NCBI RefSeq assembly: GCF_900496995.4
Contig: NC_044004.1
Span: 51,242,224 to 51,306,223, forward strand
Length of the DNA stretch: 64,000 nt
Direction of reading: 5' to 3'
Source: Aquila chrysaetos chrysaetos
Taxonomy: Eukaryota; Chordata; Aves; Accipitriformes; Accipitridae
Shown here: positions 48,371 through 59,700 of the stretch, in pieces
How positions within the stretch are numbered: position 1 is the stretch's first letter
How the letters are laid out: every line of letters starts with the position of its first letter
Program-made: the position numbers and the translations under genes
The notes under the pieces: model-generated
What the model was told of the DNA's origin: nothing
Databases searched by the model: none
Seen by the model: the letters and a program-made list of their open reading frames with translations, nothing else

Positions 48371-51005
48371 AAAAGGCGGAGGGAAAAATGGGAAATGAGT
48401 CCAAAAGGAAAAACAGAGGGTAAGTACTTAAGAAAAATGTCAGGCTCTGCTTGTCCTTGCTTTGTAATGGTAATAAACCAAGGAAAATTGGGTGAAAAAT
48501 CAAGGGCAAGATGCGCTGCCGTTTTTTTGCCAAAAAGAGATGGCTGCCAATCAGCCTGACAGCTACTGAAGATTTATCTAGCAATATTTTGTACAAGCTG
48601 AAGAAATATATTTTTCTGGTTGTTGACTCCTCTCATCTTGCATCTCTCTGCCAGGTATAGGCTTTAACTCTGCAACGTGCAGAGCAGGGGAGCTCCACTT
48701 TAGAAGGACAAAGCTCAGCTTAACCTGCTGCCCACAACCTGCAGATGAGAATATCGGTTAAGCCAGTCCTACCAAATGACACAGTGGCCTCTGGGCCTAA
48801 TCCAAAGCAAAGCAAACTGCTTTGCATCTTCCTTCATTTTGCTGAGCTTTTGACAAACCTTAAGTACACCCTTCCAAGAGGCCACAGTAACCTTACTGCA
48901 AATGATACAGTCTACTCAACTAGATGCAAAAGCAATTCTGATTAATTTTAAATAAATTTTTAAATCTAATATTTACAGTATTTTCTCACTGCAGCATGCA
49001 GATAGCTTCGCCGGATTTTGTTTCTGCAGGTAGCTCTTCCACATGTTCTCTTTAAACCTACGCTCTCTGTGCTCCCTAGACTCTCGCTGAATTCTTGGGA
49101 GTCCAGAAAGCGCGGTGCCTGGCAGACTGCAGAAGAGACTGGATCTCTCTTCAGTACTCTTAGGTACTTAGCAGTGAGCACAAGGGATCGTCTATATAAT
49201 TCTGGTACTGCAGTGTTTATCCCAGTTTAGAAGCAAGCATCAGTCACTCCACCCCTAGCATGACCTCAGGATTACCAGAAAATTCAGTACTGGCCTAAGC
49301 AGCTTTAGACTGGTATGAAAAGAATGCACCCAGGTAGGGCTGAACCAGATTTGGGGTACACCTCTGCTCCAACTTCAAGCTGAAGGGTGCGAACCAGTCC
49401 AAGTCCCATGGCTGCCTGAGTGCAGGATGGTGCTGACAGGCTCATCTGAGAGTCTGGGTTTGTGAGCTTGAGCAGAACCTCGCCTCAACACTTCAAAATG
49501 GTCCAGAGACACATGTGCACCTCAGCAGTCCCCCAGGAACAGATGTGTGGGAATATCTGCAACCGGCTTTTAATAGGCAGGCCCATAACCACAGATAAAT
49601 AAAAACTGTGTGGTGACCAAGCCTGATTCAGCTCTACTGTCCTGCTGGCAGCAGAATAATTAGTTACCCTTCAACTAGAAAGATGTCCATCTAAAAGGAA
49701 GTACAACCACAGCTCTGCTTTGAGACGGGATGTTCTAGCCTGTTCCCCATGGGCAGTGTCCCTCTCAACCCAGCCAGAAGACAAGCAGCAACCACCACGT
49801 CCAGCTCCGGCACCTGTTCATGGAGCCCCGATGGGAGCCCATGTGCTGTTAGCAGTGCCACGATGTAAATCTTCTGCGTGCATGCAAACTTTGCTCCTGG
49901 TTGCATTTTGCTTTTAATCTCTGTCAGCAAGTCATTGTATCAGAAGAGATCACGTTACCCTTTTCTGTACCCTGATGCGTACAGCTACCGCAGTCACACC
50001 AGTGACTTGCACTCAGAGGTTCCCCAGCACCAAAGCTGGGCCAGCTCTGCTGAAGAGGTCACTGTCCTCTGGCCACGGCCAAAGGCAGCAGGCTGGCATG
50101 TGCTGCGGAAGTGCTGCAAAGGCAGCTTGTTTTTGTGGGAGTAAGGACCAAATGGTTATGGATTTACGGGCGCATCCCGATTTTGCAAAACTCTTTCAGG
50201 TTTCGAGAAGGAAAATGAGGTTACTTTGCGCTCCAACGCTTTAAAGCAGGGAAAAAGAGTATTTAAAAGTGGTAGAAACTATAGTCTTGACAAGATTGCC
50301 AGAAATCAACGTTTGGAAAGGAGATTGAAAATCCTGATTTAAATTAAGAATCGTGGCATCATCTGTTGCCCTTGAACTTTTGAGCCTTCAGAGCTCACCT
50401 CACAGATCAAAAGCTGTGGGAAGCTGAGATCCTCCCATAATTGCAGCCTCTAGAATCTCTCAAAAGAGCCCCACGCACAGTCAGAGGGGGTGGCACGGGA
50501 AGGAACCGCAAGAGGGCTGGGTGGCAGCCTGAACACGCACCACCTCCACACCCTTCTCCCCACACCATCCCCTCCTCTGCCTCTGCTTTCCCACTCAGGT
50601 CGTGCTCTGCTGTGCTCCTGAGCATCCTCCCTGCTGGCAGAGAGGGGTCTTGGGCAGCAGCATGGGGCTGCAAAGACAGGCTCTCTCTTTGCATGCCTCC
50701 TCCCAGGGTTACAGCACCCGGTAAAAAGGCTTGCTTTGGACAGGCGTGTAAGTGTGCAAAAGTCCCTGCTGAACACTGGGCTTGCTGCAGAACACTGCCA
50801 AGAGCCCATCAGCCTTTCTCTCCCAAGGTGAAAGGGAAGGATAAATGGCTTTATGAAAACAGCCAAATCAAACAACAACTACACCAACCAGCAGCCAGCT
50901 GTAAGAGCTGCATAAGCTGCAGCGACATTTCTACCTCATATCCTAGGCCACCCTAGAGGGGATGTGACATGTGAACAAAACCCGCAGGGATAGATATTTT
51001 CCTTC

Positions 51006-51044
51006 TTTTTTTTTTTTTTTTTCCTTTCTTTTTTTTTTTTTTTT
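51006..51044 (+). repeat. Two long T runs, (T)17 and (T)16
   Basis: T runs at 51006-51022 and 51029-51044 are separated by CCTTTC. The minus strand is a polypurine tract. It is a simple repeat with no recognisable retroposon attached. Confidence 0.9.
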
Positions 51045-52949
51045 AATTGCATGTTATTATGTTTAGCCTCATTATTTATCAACACATTTTTTTAAATTTC
51101 AGTACCTGACACTGGAAGTCATTTTTAAGGAAATGCAGCCTGACTTCAAGGGTAAGCCACATTTCAGGAGGAATGTCTGTGCGCATGCTCCTGACATGTG
51201 CACATGAGAGGAAACCAGCAACCCGCTGTCCGCATCAGGCAGGTGACTCCACTTCACATAGCTCACTGCCACATTATTTTTCTTCATCTTATTGAGTAAA
51301 ACCAAGAAGTGGTGTTTGAGGGATGTGGGCAGGAGGGTCATACAGACCTTTCAAACACCACTTTAATGTTTGATGCTGAAAGCAACAGAATTGCCTGTCA
51401 ACCAAGTGGGAATTTAATTCCTTATCTATCCCGCTATCATCTTCTGTCTGATAAAAGGACTGTGAAATCTAACCCCTCATTAATGCATTTCATGCAACTG
51501 AATGCATCTGAACATTGACGGCTGACAAACAAAAGCCGTTTTTCAAGAGAGCAGTTTAACAATAGCCAACAATAAATACCTTTTTCCTACACAGCAATGC
51601 CAACGTGACTTCATTATAAAGCAGAGTGATCATCTTTAGGGGTGAAAGCATAACACTGGCTTAGTGCCCATGCAATTCTTGCTTTCTCTGCTAAGACTCC
51701 CAGACAACTTGCAGAAACCAGGATGGTGAGGTTTATTTGGACATCCACCTCATGGGAGCTGGACCAAAACCAAAATCACATTTTGTGTGGTCAGGAAAAC
51801 ACAACTACTGCTGAGTAGGTGCGTCTTGGAACGGGTGGCTCTTTGGGACAAAGGATGTTATCTACTTCTAACATGCTTTCAGATCCTCAAAAGCAAATTT
51901 CCTGAATTTCATGATGACCTTCTCCTTAAGAACATTCCCCAGTGCACTAAATGCAAACACTCATCACGTGACTGAAGCAGCCCCAGTAGTGGTGGTAGCA
52001 CCCTTGATAATTAGGCCTGATTTGCAGCTGAGTAACCATGTTATTAGTGCCCAGAGGAGTGTATTGTGGCAGCACTTTTTTTTTTAACCAACCTTGCAAG
52101 TAAGGAAATTTTGCCTTGGAAGAGCTGATAGCAGGTGGAATGTCTTTTGCATAAGGTAAAACCCAATGATAATGTTTAACTCTCACGCATCAGCTGAAAA
52201 ATTAAGTTCTCCTCATATATCATATTATTTTAATGAAGATGCTGGGCTCATCAGTATTAGAGAAGGGAATAGATCTATACATAACAGGCACCTGGCAAAG
52301 GACATACCCATTGTTGTTTACAGGCGTTATCCTAACGGAAAAGAACTACTCCAAATGGCATGTAATTAGAGAAGAAGGATGCAGAGCCTAACCAGTCATT
52401 ATTGTAACAGAAATTTGCCGTAGCGTGTGATTAACCTAAGAAAGGCATAATGATGATCTCACCATGTCTGCTGTTGCCTCCTAGCTATCAGAAACACAAC
52501 TAATGTGAATAAAGAGGCTTGCAGCTGAAACAGCTATCACTGGGGCTTTTTTTTTTTAAATAAAAAAAATGGTTAAAAATATCTTGCCTTCTTCCTGCCA
52601 CCACCTCAGCAGTTGCTTCCTGTTTCTTCACGTTCTCACTTTGCTCCGCTGCTGTCTGTCATTGACAATAAGAGCAGTAAAAAGAACACAATAATCTCCT
52701 TAGTAAACTGCCTCCTGCTAAACGCCTTCTCAAAAAAACCAGGAGAGGAAGCGCCGTGTGCTGGGCCACTTTGTCTGATGTATTGAGGCTCTGCAGGAAA
52801 CCAAATGGCTGCAGGTTGGAGGCCTTCTGTGTTCAGAGATAAAATCAGAGCAATTCAGTGGTATCTCTACCAACCCCCTAAATGCTCTTTTGAGGGCAAT
52901 GACTCAAACCTGTACATCCAGCTAAGGACTCTGACCTGCTCACCTCAGT

Positions 52950-53005
52950 CACACGAGCTTACGATATGACTTCTCACGATACGACTTCGATGTGACTGTT
53001 ACATG
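52950..53005 (+). repeat. Imperfect direct repeat ACGATATGACTTC / ACGATACGACTTC
   Basis: Near-identical 13-mers occur at about 52961 and 52978, followed by a related GATGTGAC. They carry CpG in CpG-poor DNA. The meaning is unknown and a small local duplication is the simplest reading. Confidence 0.5.
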
Positions 53006-54357
53006 AAAAGCTGTCATCTCAGTCTCAGACTCTTCTTTTTCTTTACTTGAGGCTATATGCTTTATTTTGTTGAACATTGACCCCGGTGGAATTGGACCAA
53101 ACCAGAGACCAGCACCTCATTTGTTATTATTTTTTTAACTGATGAGGTACTGCACGTGCGACATGGGGAAAGCAGGATGTGCTAACCAAGCAGGGACAGG
53201 ATGACACATCCTAAATGGCACCATGCAAAGCCAGGAAAAATAACACTTGTCACGTACTGCAGCTAATCAGTCACACCATCGTTCTTTATATCCAGAAACG
53301 ACAGAACAGCCTAACCATGTACACAGCACTGCAGTCGTGTGATGGCTTCCAGCCACTTGACCTAATGAAGGCAGATAGGAACACGTTGGTAAAATATTAC
53401 ACCTATAAACTACACCGTGTCTTCTTCAGTCTCCACCCAGAGCTGACAGAAGGTGTTGAAAGACACATCTGAGAAACCTCCCAGATGACAGCGACTGCCA
53501 CCATGGCAGATCTGATCAGGTAAAACTGAGAGAAACTTATTGTTCTGGCTCTTGGCTTGAGAAAAAGGAGGTACTGGCACCTATATCAACTCAGCGTTGG
53601 TAAAAATCAACCCCCAAACCTTACTTCACTAACTTTGAGTCCTGAAATTCCCTATATAGTCAGAGAGCTCCTCAGGACAAAGAGAGGCTCTTAAGTCATC
53701 TCCATCCACCACGTGGATGTGCTTGAACAAAGAGACTTCAGTGCTTCCCCTGGCTGAAGAAGCCAACTCAGTCACCAAGTCACTCTCTCAACACCTCTGC
53801 CTTCCTGCAGCAAAGAAAAACACCAACAGCTGTGCTGTATGACAGCTTATTTTAGAAACAACTCGTTATTTGCAGTCTATCCCACAGGTGTCTGATGGTA
53901 ATAGCTTTTCAGAATTGCCCTTGCAGGCAGCCCAGGGGTGTAAAAATCTCTCACGCTAACAATTGCAGGAACCATCCTCCCTTCTATTAGAATTGTCTCC
54001 TAACAATGGCTTGTTCAAAACATGTATTTTTATCCTTAGATTCAATGTGCTTCCATCCTTCCAGCCCCAACAAGGGGGACTAAGTTACCCAACAGCCTGC
54101 AGCTTTTTATACTATGTTTTAAGTGTGGATTTTCACAGGCTTAAGAATAATTACATTCTCTGCTTCTGAATTCTTAAAAATCACAATGCCCATAAGACAA
54201 ATCCTTATTTGGTGTTAGAACTGAACTAAAACCAGAAATACTTCCTCAAGACAGCAAATATTTAAGAGATAGTAATGCAAAATCTGGAAACTAGTTCAAT
54301 AAAACATGCTGGAAACTGAGACCCAGCATGTCTTATTTTGTAAACCCTTTCAAAGCT

Positions 54358-54372
54358 AATAATAATAATAAT
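54358..54372 (+). repeat. (AAT)5 microsatellite
   Basis: Five perfect AAT units followed by ATTGGG. It is short and of low expected variability. Confidence 0.85.
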
Positions 54373-54425
54373 ATTGGGAGTCAATTACTGGCATCATCAT
54401 AAGCCAAAGCTTTGCCTGTTGCGAT

Positions 54426-54512
54426 ATGGCACAGCTGTATCCATACTCTGGACCTCTGCCTTATCCATACCAGACGTATGGTCCATACCCTAGACCCTCT
54501 GCAAGGCCATGA
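54426..54512 (+). other. 28-codon Pro/Tyr-rich small frame over a tandem duplication
   Basis: An ATG-to-TGA frame of 28 codons, rich in Tyr and Pro, with the pattern YPY...PYPY...GPYPRP. It arises from three imperfect copies of a 21-24 base unit starting at 54438 (TATCCATAC), 54462 (TATCCATAC) and 54483 (CCATACCC). No splice signals or longer coding context were found. A chance frame across a small tandem duplication is likelier than a real micropeptide. Confidence 0.2.
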
Positions 54513-54763
54513 TGGCTTACACCAGCTAATGTGACATCCCCACTCCTGTCAAGGGCTGAGATGTTCCAGAGCTAGAGTTCAAGGTTTACACCGAGCCTAA
54601 CACCGCGCATACCTCTTCTCCTCATTTCTTCTGCATTTAAGCCAGGCATATTTACATTTCCATTTATCAGGTGACTGAAGCAACTCACACTGTGATGGAG
54701 GCACTGGTAGAAGGCATTAACTTTGACTCGAATCACTGTCCCTCAGGATGATTGCCAAATTGG

Positions 54764-54801
54764 TTAATGATTATAATTAGCATTAATTAAAATGACAGCT
54801 G
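54764..54801. promoter_or_regulatory. Homeodomain-type AT-rich cluster with E-box
   Basis: In 38 bases there are TTAATGATTA, TAATTAG and ATTAATTAAAA homeodomain core words, then TGACAG (a Meis/TGIF type word) overlapping CAGCTG (an E-box). The dense mixed grammar resembles conserved vertebrate enhancers and the flanks are non-repetitive. Function is inference; AT-rich DNA can show such words by chance. Confidence 0.3.
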
Positions 54802-55030
54802 AAACAAGATATATTACATCTGGGTTTAACAAAGTCTCAGCTTTACTGAAGCTAGCTGCTTTGACCACCTGGCCAAGCCCAAACCAGACAGCCCCACAGG
54901 CAGCGTGACTGGCGCTCACCGTGGCAGCTATCCCTCCAGCTCACCTTCACGTATGGTGAAACTACAAGTTTCTCAAGCTACATGCAGCTGCTTCCCAGTA
55001 CAAAACCAAAACATGCCCCCCCAAGCATTC

Positions 55031-55049
55031 AAAAAAAAAAAAAAAAAAA
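55031..55049 (+). repeat. (A)19 homopolymer
   Basis: A plain run of 19 A followed by GAGATG. No retrocopy body was recognised upstream. Confidence 0.9.
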
Positions 55050-56356
55050 GAGATGTGCCAGCCCCAAGCAATTACTGAGTTTATCACCTAACGCCCAGCT
55101 CCTCACATCAAGCTGCATTCCTTTTTACTCCTCTTTGGAGCAGTTTTAGCTGCCCTTGCTCAAGCTGCCAGTGTATTTAACCTGCAAATCTTAGAAGTGA
55201 GCTGAGGTCAGGCTGTACCTTGCTAGAGCACAGCTGTGGGCGAGCGGGGCTACGCGATAGCTTTGTCCTTTTTTCTGAGTCAGCCGGAGTGGAAGCTGGC
55301 AGGGCGTGAAAAAGGATCATTCACAGCTTAGGGCTTAATTACTGGACTCACATTGAACATAGATGTCTTATGCACAAAGGCATACTTGAAGAAGCAAGAA
55401 AACACATGGCAACCTTAGAGCTAGTATGAAAATCCAGACAAGACGGGTTTTTTCCACACAGGACCTTCTTGAAGATAAGCACTAGATGCTTCAACCTGCC
55501 ATCTGACAGCTGTGGATGCACAGTAGGCTTCCTACCACATTTATTGACATCCTATATATGGATACAGTTTTTATTACCACAAACTATGCATACATACATG
55601 ATTGCAGACAGGCATACATATGCACATAAAACTTGATATATGCTAACGTAAAGACAGTCATCTAGCCTAATCTGGGTGATTAAAGCTAGGTGCTGAAATC
55701 AAAGAAGTTTGATTCTCAAAAGTGCTGAATAATCAGAATTACCAGTAAAGCCAGTGGGAATCAAAAGTTGCTCAATATTTTTGAAAATACAATTTCTTTT
55801 GTTCCTGTTCTTATCCAAGAAATGCCAGAAGGCCCTAACATATTCTGCCATTTTGCTGGATGCTACGTGTGAGCATAGATATACTGAACATTCATAGCTT
55901 AAGCAGGCAAGGTACAGAGCAGAGGTAGCAACTGGTACTTTTTCTGCCTCTTCTTTAGAAGCTAACACAGCTGAAGATCACAGAGAAAACTATGCAACAG
56001 TCAAGTGTCTAATGCCCGTGATTTAACTTCAGAACACCTTTCTCCTACATCTCATCATCTACTACTAAAAACTCCTTGCAATCACAAGTGTAGGAATCTG
56101 GCTTTAGAGATCCACCTCTGAAACATTACCAAAAAATATTCAAAGGCGCGTCTCCCCTTGCTGGATTACTGCCATACAGCAAGTCCTGAATATATAAAGA
56201 GGCAAAGCAGCCTGGTACCTCTGTTAAAGCACAAGCTAGAAAACCAAACAAGTGTACCGAATATGCTGCTGCCAGCATTTGTGAAGAAAAAAATCCCAAA
56301 GCTACTAAACCCCCAAAGCACCACCTTAAAGCTGAATAAGCAAAGGATGATACTGA

Positions 56357-56425
56357 CTAGGAAGGCCATCCACCCAAGAAACATACTTGCAACCACTGCA
56401 GGGCTGTAAGTGTTCATACAAGCAG
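56357..56425 (+). other. Possible upstream exon part (plus strand)
   Basis: A strong donor, AAGCAG followed by GTAAGC at 56426, ends this piece. In the phase that joins 56610 it is open back to a stop at 56354-56356 and gives a Cys-bearing peptide ending GCKCSYKQ. It is only a candidate. The longer frame over the same place (56158-56409) is in another phase and stops before the donor. No start codon or signal peptide can be assigned. Confidence 0.2.
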
Positions 56426-56609
56426 GTAAGCACTTTCGGAAAAGGCTCTGTTAATGCTCTTGCTCTTCGGAAAGCTTGGGCAGGGCATGGGATTGGATGG
56501 GATATGAACATTTGACAACAGAGAAGAGGACACCCAGTGCAAACGAGGCAGCAGGCAATGAGGTACTGAGCAAGTGACTCTACTCGATTATCTTTTTTTC
56601 TTCTTACAG

Positions 56610-56769
56610 GTGAGCTGCTTCTTTTGCAGAGAGCAAGGCTGGCAATTTGTTCTGAATGATCCTTCCTATAAATCCATAGCCTGTGTGCTTCAGCAAGGGG
56701 ACTCAGAGAAGACCAAGAACGAATGGAAGAAGTATGTGGACAGAGAGGCAGATTGGGTCAGAAGATCAA
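56610..56769 (+). other. Possible internal exon (plus strand, 160 nt)
   Basis: It is preceded by an excellent acceptor (a T-rich tract ending TTCTTACAG at 56609) and followed by a consensus donor, GTAAGT at 56770. One phase is open throughout, giving a 53-residue peptide with three Cys and several Trp (SCFFCREQGW, then YKSIACVLQQ, then EWKKYVDREADWV). With the donor at 56425 it would define a 184-base GT-AG intron. I do not recognise the protein, and no gene is expected here on the plus strand. A non-coding RNA exon or a chance cluster of splice-like sites are the alternatives. Confidence 0.25.
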
Positions 56770-59700
56770 GTAAGTCCAGGCTATAGAGCTAGGAAACTAA
56801 GAACAATTAATCAGATATTTCTTGTATAACCATATTATGAAAACCTCAGGCCCCTCTCCAAGAAGCTTGGCTGTCACTGAGGTGAGGAGCCTGCACCTTT
56901 CGCTCCATCCCTGCTCAGCTGCTGGTCAGTACAGTCCAGGTAATTACTATAGCTTGATCATCACTACCTCTGCTCTGTTCGCTCTGCTCTCTCATCTATT
57001 TATTATCAACTCTAAACCATAGGCGTGGGCAGCCACAGGAAAACTGTTGGGTTTGTTCTACCCCAAGTCAACAGGAGAAAAACATTTTTGCAAAGGTGGA
57101 CTGCCAAAGGAGGTGGTTCGAGAGAGACAGGTGTTTGGTTAGCACTGCAGATGGGCTGGAAACCCCCCTATCACCACTTCAAAACTCTCACTCTTTTACT
57201 TTTCCAAGAGGACAGAAATCATGTTCCTTTCCCCTAGTGTGTGTGGGCTTTACCACACACTTTTTTTAAGGGAAATGCCACAACGCATGGAAATTTGTTA
57301 GCTCCCTGCTCTCTTCTCTGGGCAGCAACTAGATCGAGTTTCTCAGCTGTTGAATTTCAAGGTTAGCATGCCTCAGTCCTAAATGTCTCCCACAAAACTA
57401 GAGAATGAGTCTAAATGCTGATCCTGGAAACACCAGCGTTCTCCCATATGGACTCAATGACTTTATTCCATTTAGGAGGCTGACCTCTCTCTACAACGGC
57501 TGAGTGAATTCTGGCCAGGTAAGAAGGCAGGAGGAGGTAAGAGGTGAAGGGAAGACCTGCTCTTGCAGAAAAAAAGAGGACATACAGGAGAAAGCAAGTT
57601 GGTTGGTCCATGTGATACAGAAATTTGTTGGCCCTCTGCCTCCTGGACCTAGGCTTGGACGCTCTTCCAGCACTGATTCCCCATCTGTCTCTTACTCCGT
57701 GCTCCTTGCCAGACCATTTCACAGCTTCATATAGCTCAAGGACAGGAAACTGTTCATAAGAAATGGATGTTTTAAAATCATGTTTTGCACCATGGTATAG
57801 CATCATTTTGAAAGACATATTTGTGGTGGTGACCATGTTCGTACCTCTTGCTACCTCCCGCTGCACGCTCAGCTTGCACTTTGTAAGCATTGCTCTGTCT
57901 TTCTAAGCCTCTGATGGCTATTTTTTGCCATTTCCTGATTTTTTCTGTAATCAGTTAAGTCTCTTTTTTCCAATGGGTGACTAACAGCAAACACTATTCA
58001 AAAAGCTGCTTTCTGACTATACAGAAAGTATTTTTCTGTGTATAGGAACATAAGAAGCAAAAAAAGGAAAGCAAATAGGCTTAACTCTTTCAAGAAAGGC
58101 AGAATTAGTCATTAAGTGTATATGAGTGATTAACTATTTCAACTGTCAGCAGTGAAGAATTTCAAATCAAGACTAGGTGGCTACAGGAGATTTATCCCAG
58201 TTATATTCTGGTTGTGGAGCTCAGCTCAGGAGCCTATGGATGAAATTCCACATGCAACACACAAAGTCAGCCTTCAAGAGGGGGAAGGAGAGATGGAAGA
58301 ATACTTCATTAATTCAAGGGGTAATATATAGTTTCATGCACATTTCTTCTTCAAAATGCTCTCCAAAACTAAGCTAATGGGTCCACCCTAAAACACATTT
58401 AACTGAGTCTTTTAACTCCACTGAGCAAAAGCTTCACAAGAGCCACCATATGGTCTGCTAGAAAACAGGTACTTTTACACTGTTGTTGCCATTCAAGATG
58501 TGAGAAGTTGAATCATTAACCACTCAGAAAAAGGTTCAAAGAAGCATCAGGAAGACTGCATAAAAGTGATTAGAAAGCTTCTTTCTGCAGCCAGACACAG
58601 AACCGAGAAGGTCGTGACAAGACCTATTCAGTGTCTTTTTCTCTGCAAATTTTCTACCACTCTGGTCTTTCTTAAATTCAATGATAGGAAGCTATTGCAA
58701 CAAGCCATTGTATAGAAAACTTTGGGCTTGAAACCTTCTGCACAGTGCATTGCACCCATGCAAAGCATATTGGTGATGGGTTCCGGATTTGCAGAAGCCC
58801 TGATACAATCAAACTTTTAACTCTTGGGAGTTCATTATCATCGTTATCTGCTGTTTAGGGTAGCAACATTGTTCTGCACAAGCCAGGAGTATTTCAAGAC
58901 CATCACTAAAGACTGTAGAGGACAAGGGTTTAAAAGGGCGTGCTACAGGCTGGCTGAAGTACCACAGCTATATATTCTGTCCATTCACCTCTACCTCATC
59001 TGCCCTAAATTCATTCTGAATCAGCTGCCTAAGATAGGATGACTGAAAGGATGGTGGTGTTTGGCTTCATGTCAGAATGGCAACTATGGTGTTTGGAATA
59101 ATTTCATATCAATTAAATATCTCTGGTTAGGTACCGCTGGTAAAAGGCCAAATTTATACCTCATATAAACTACAGCAGCTCCATTAATGGGGTTTGCATC
59201 AAAGGAATTACAGCCTTTAACTGCGGGGTCAAATTTCACCCATCTAATTAAGTTTTTTTTTTTCTGAGCAGCATGTTAGCTACTGTCTCTGATGTGATTT
59301 TACAACAGCAGGTGTGGCTTTGATTGCCAACTAGTTGAACTCATGTGGTGGTTAAAGACTAATTTGATTGCTGAAGTTAGATTATAAATCATGTTGAAAA
59401 AGATGAAAGCTTTCAACAGACAAAATGTGAGACAAACTGAGGCTGAGTAGGTGGGATTCATTAGTCACTAGAAGGCAGGCTCTGGTACTGGAAAAGCAAC
59501 AACATGTGGGTTGTCTTGGGGCATCTGTGCAGATGGAACTGATGAGTAACAGCAAATAACACTTGTTACACAGCTCACTACTTGGGATCATAGTATGAGA
59601 AGTGTAATGTAATTGAAGCTTGCTTTCTTGGTAGATACTTAACAAAACTATTATTAGCTTTGTCCTCTTTTTACTTTATTTTCTTCTCCTAAGGCTTTTT

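Noticed and set aside
50441-50956. 171- and 142-codon overlapping frames on opposite strands
   Set aside because: Same pattern of mutual shadows in a locally GC-richer patch, with no domain or splice support.
57411-57890. 159-codon minus-strand frame
   Set aside because: No domain recognised. It does not continue through any good donor or acceptor toward GPRIN3.
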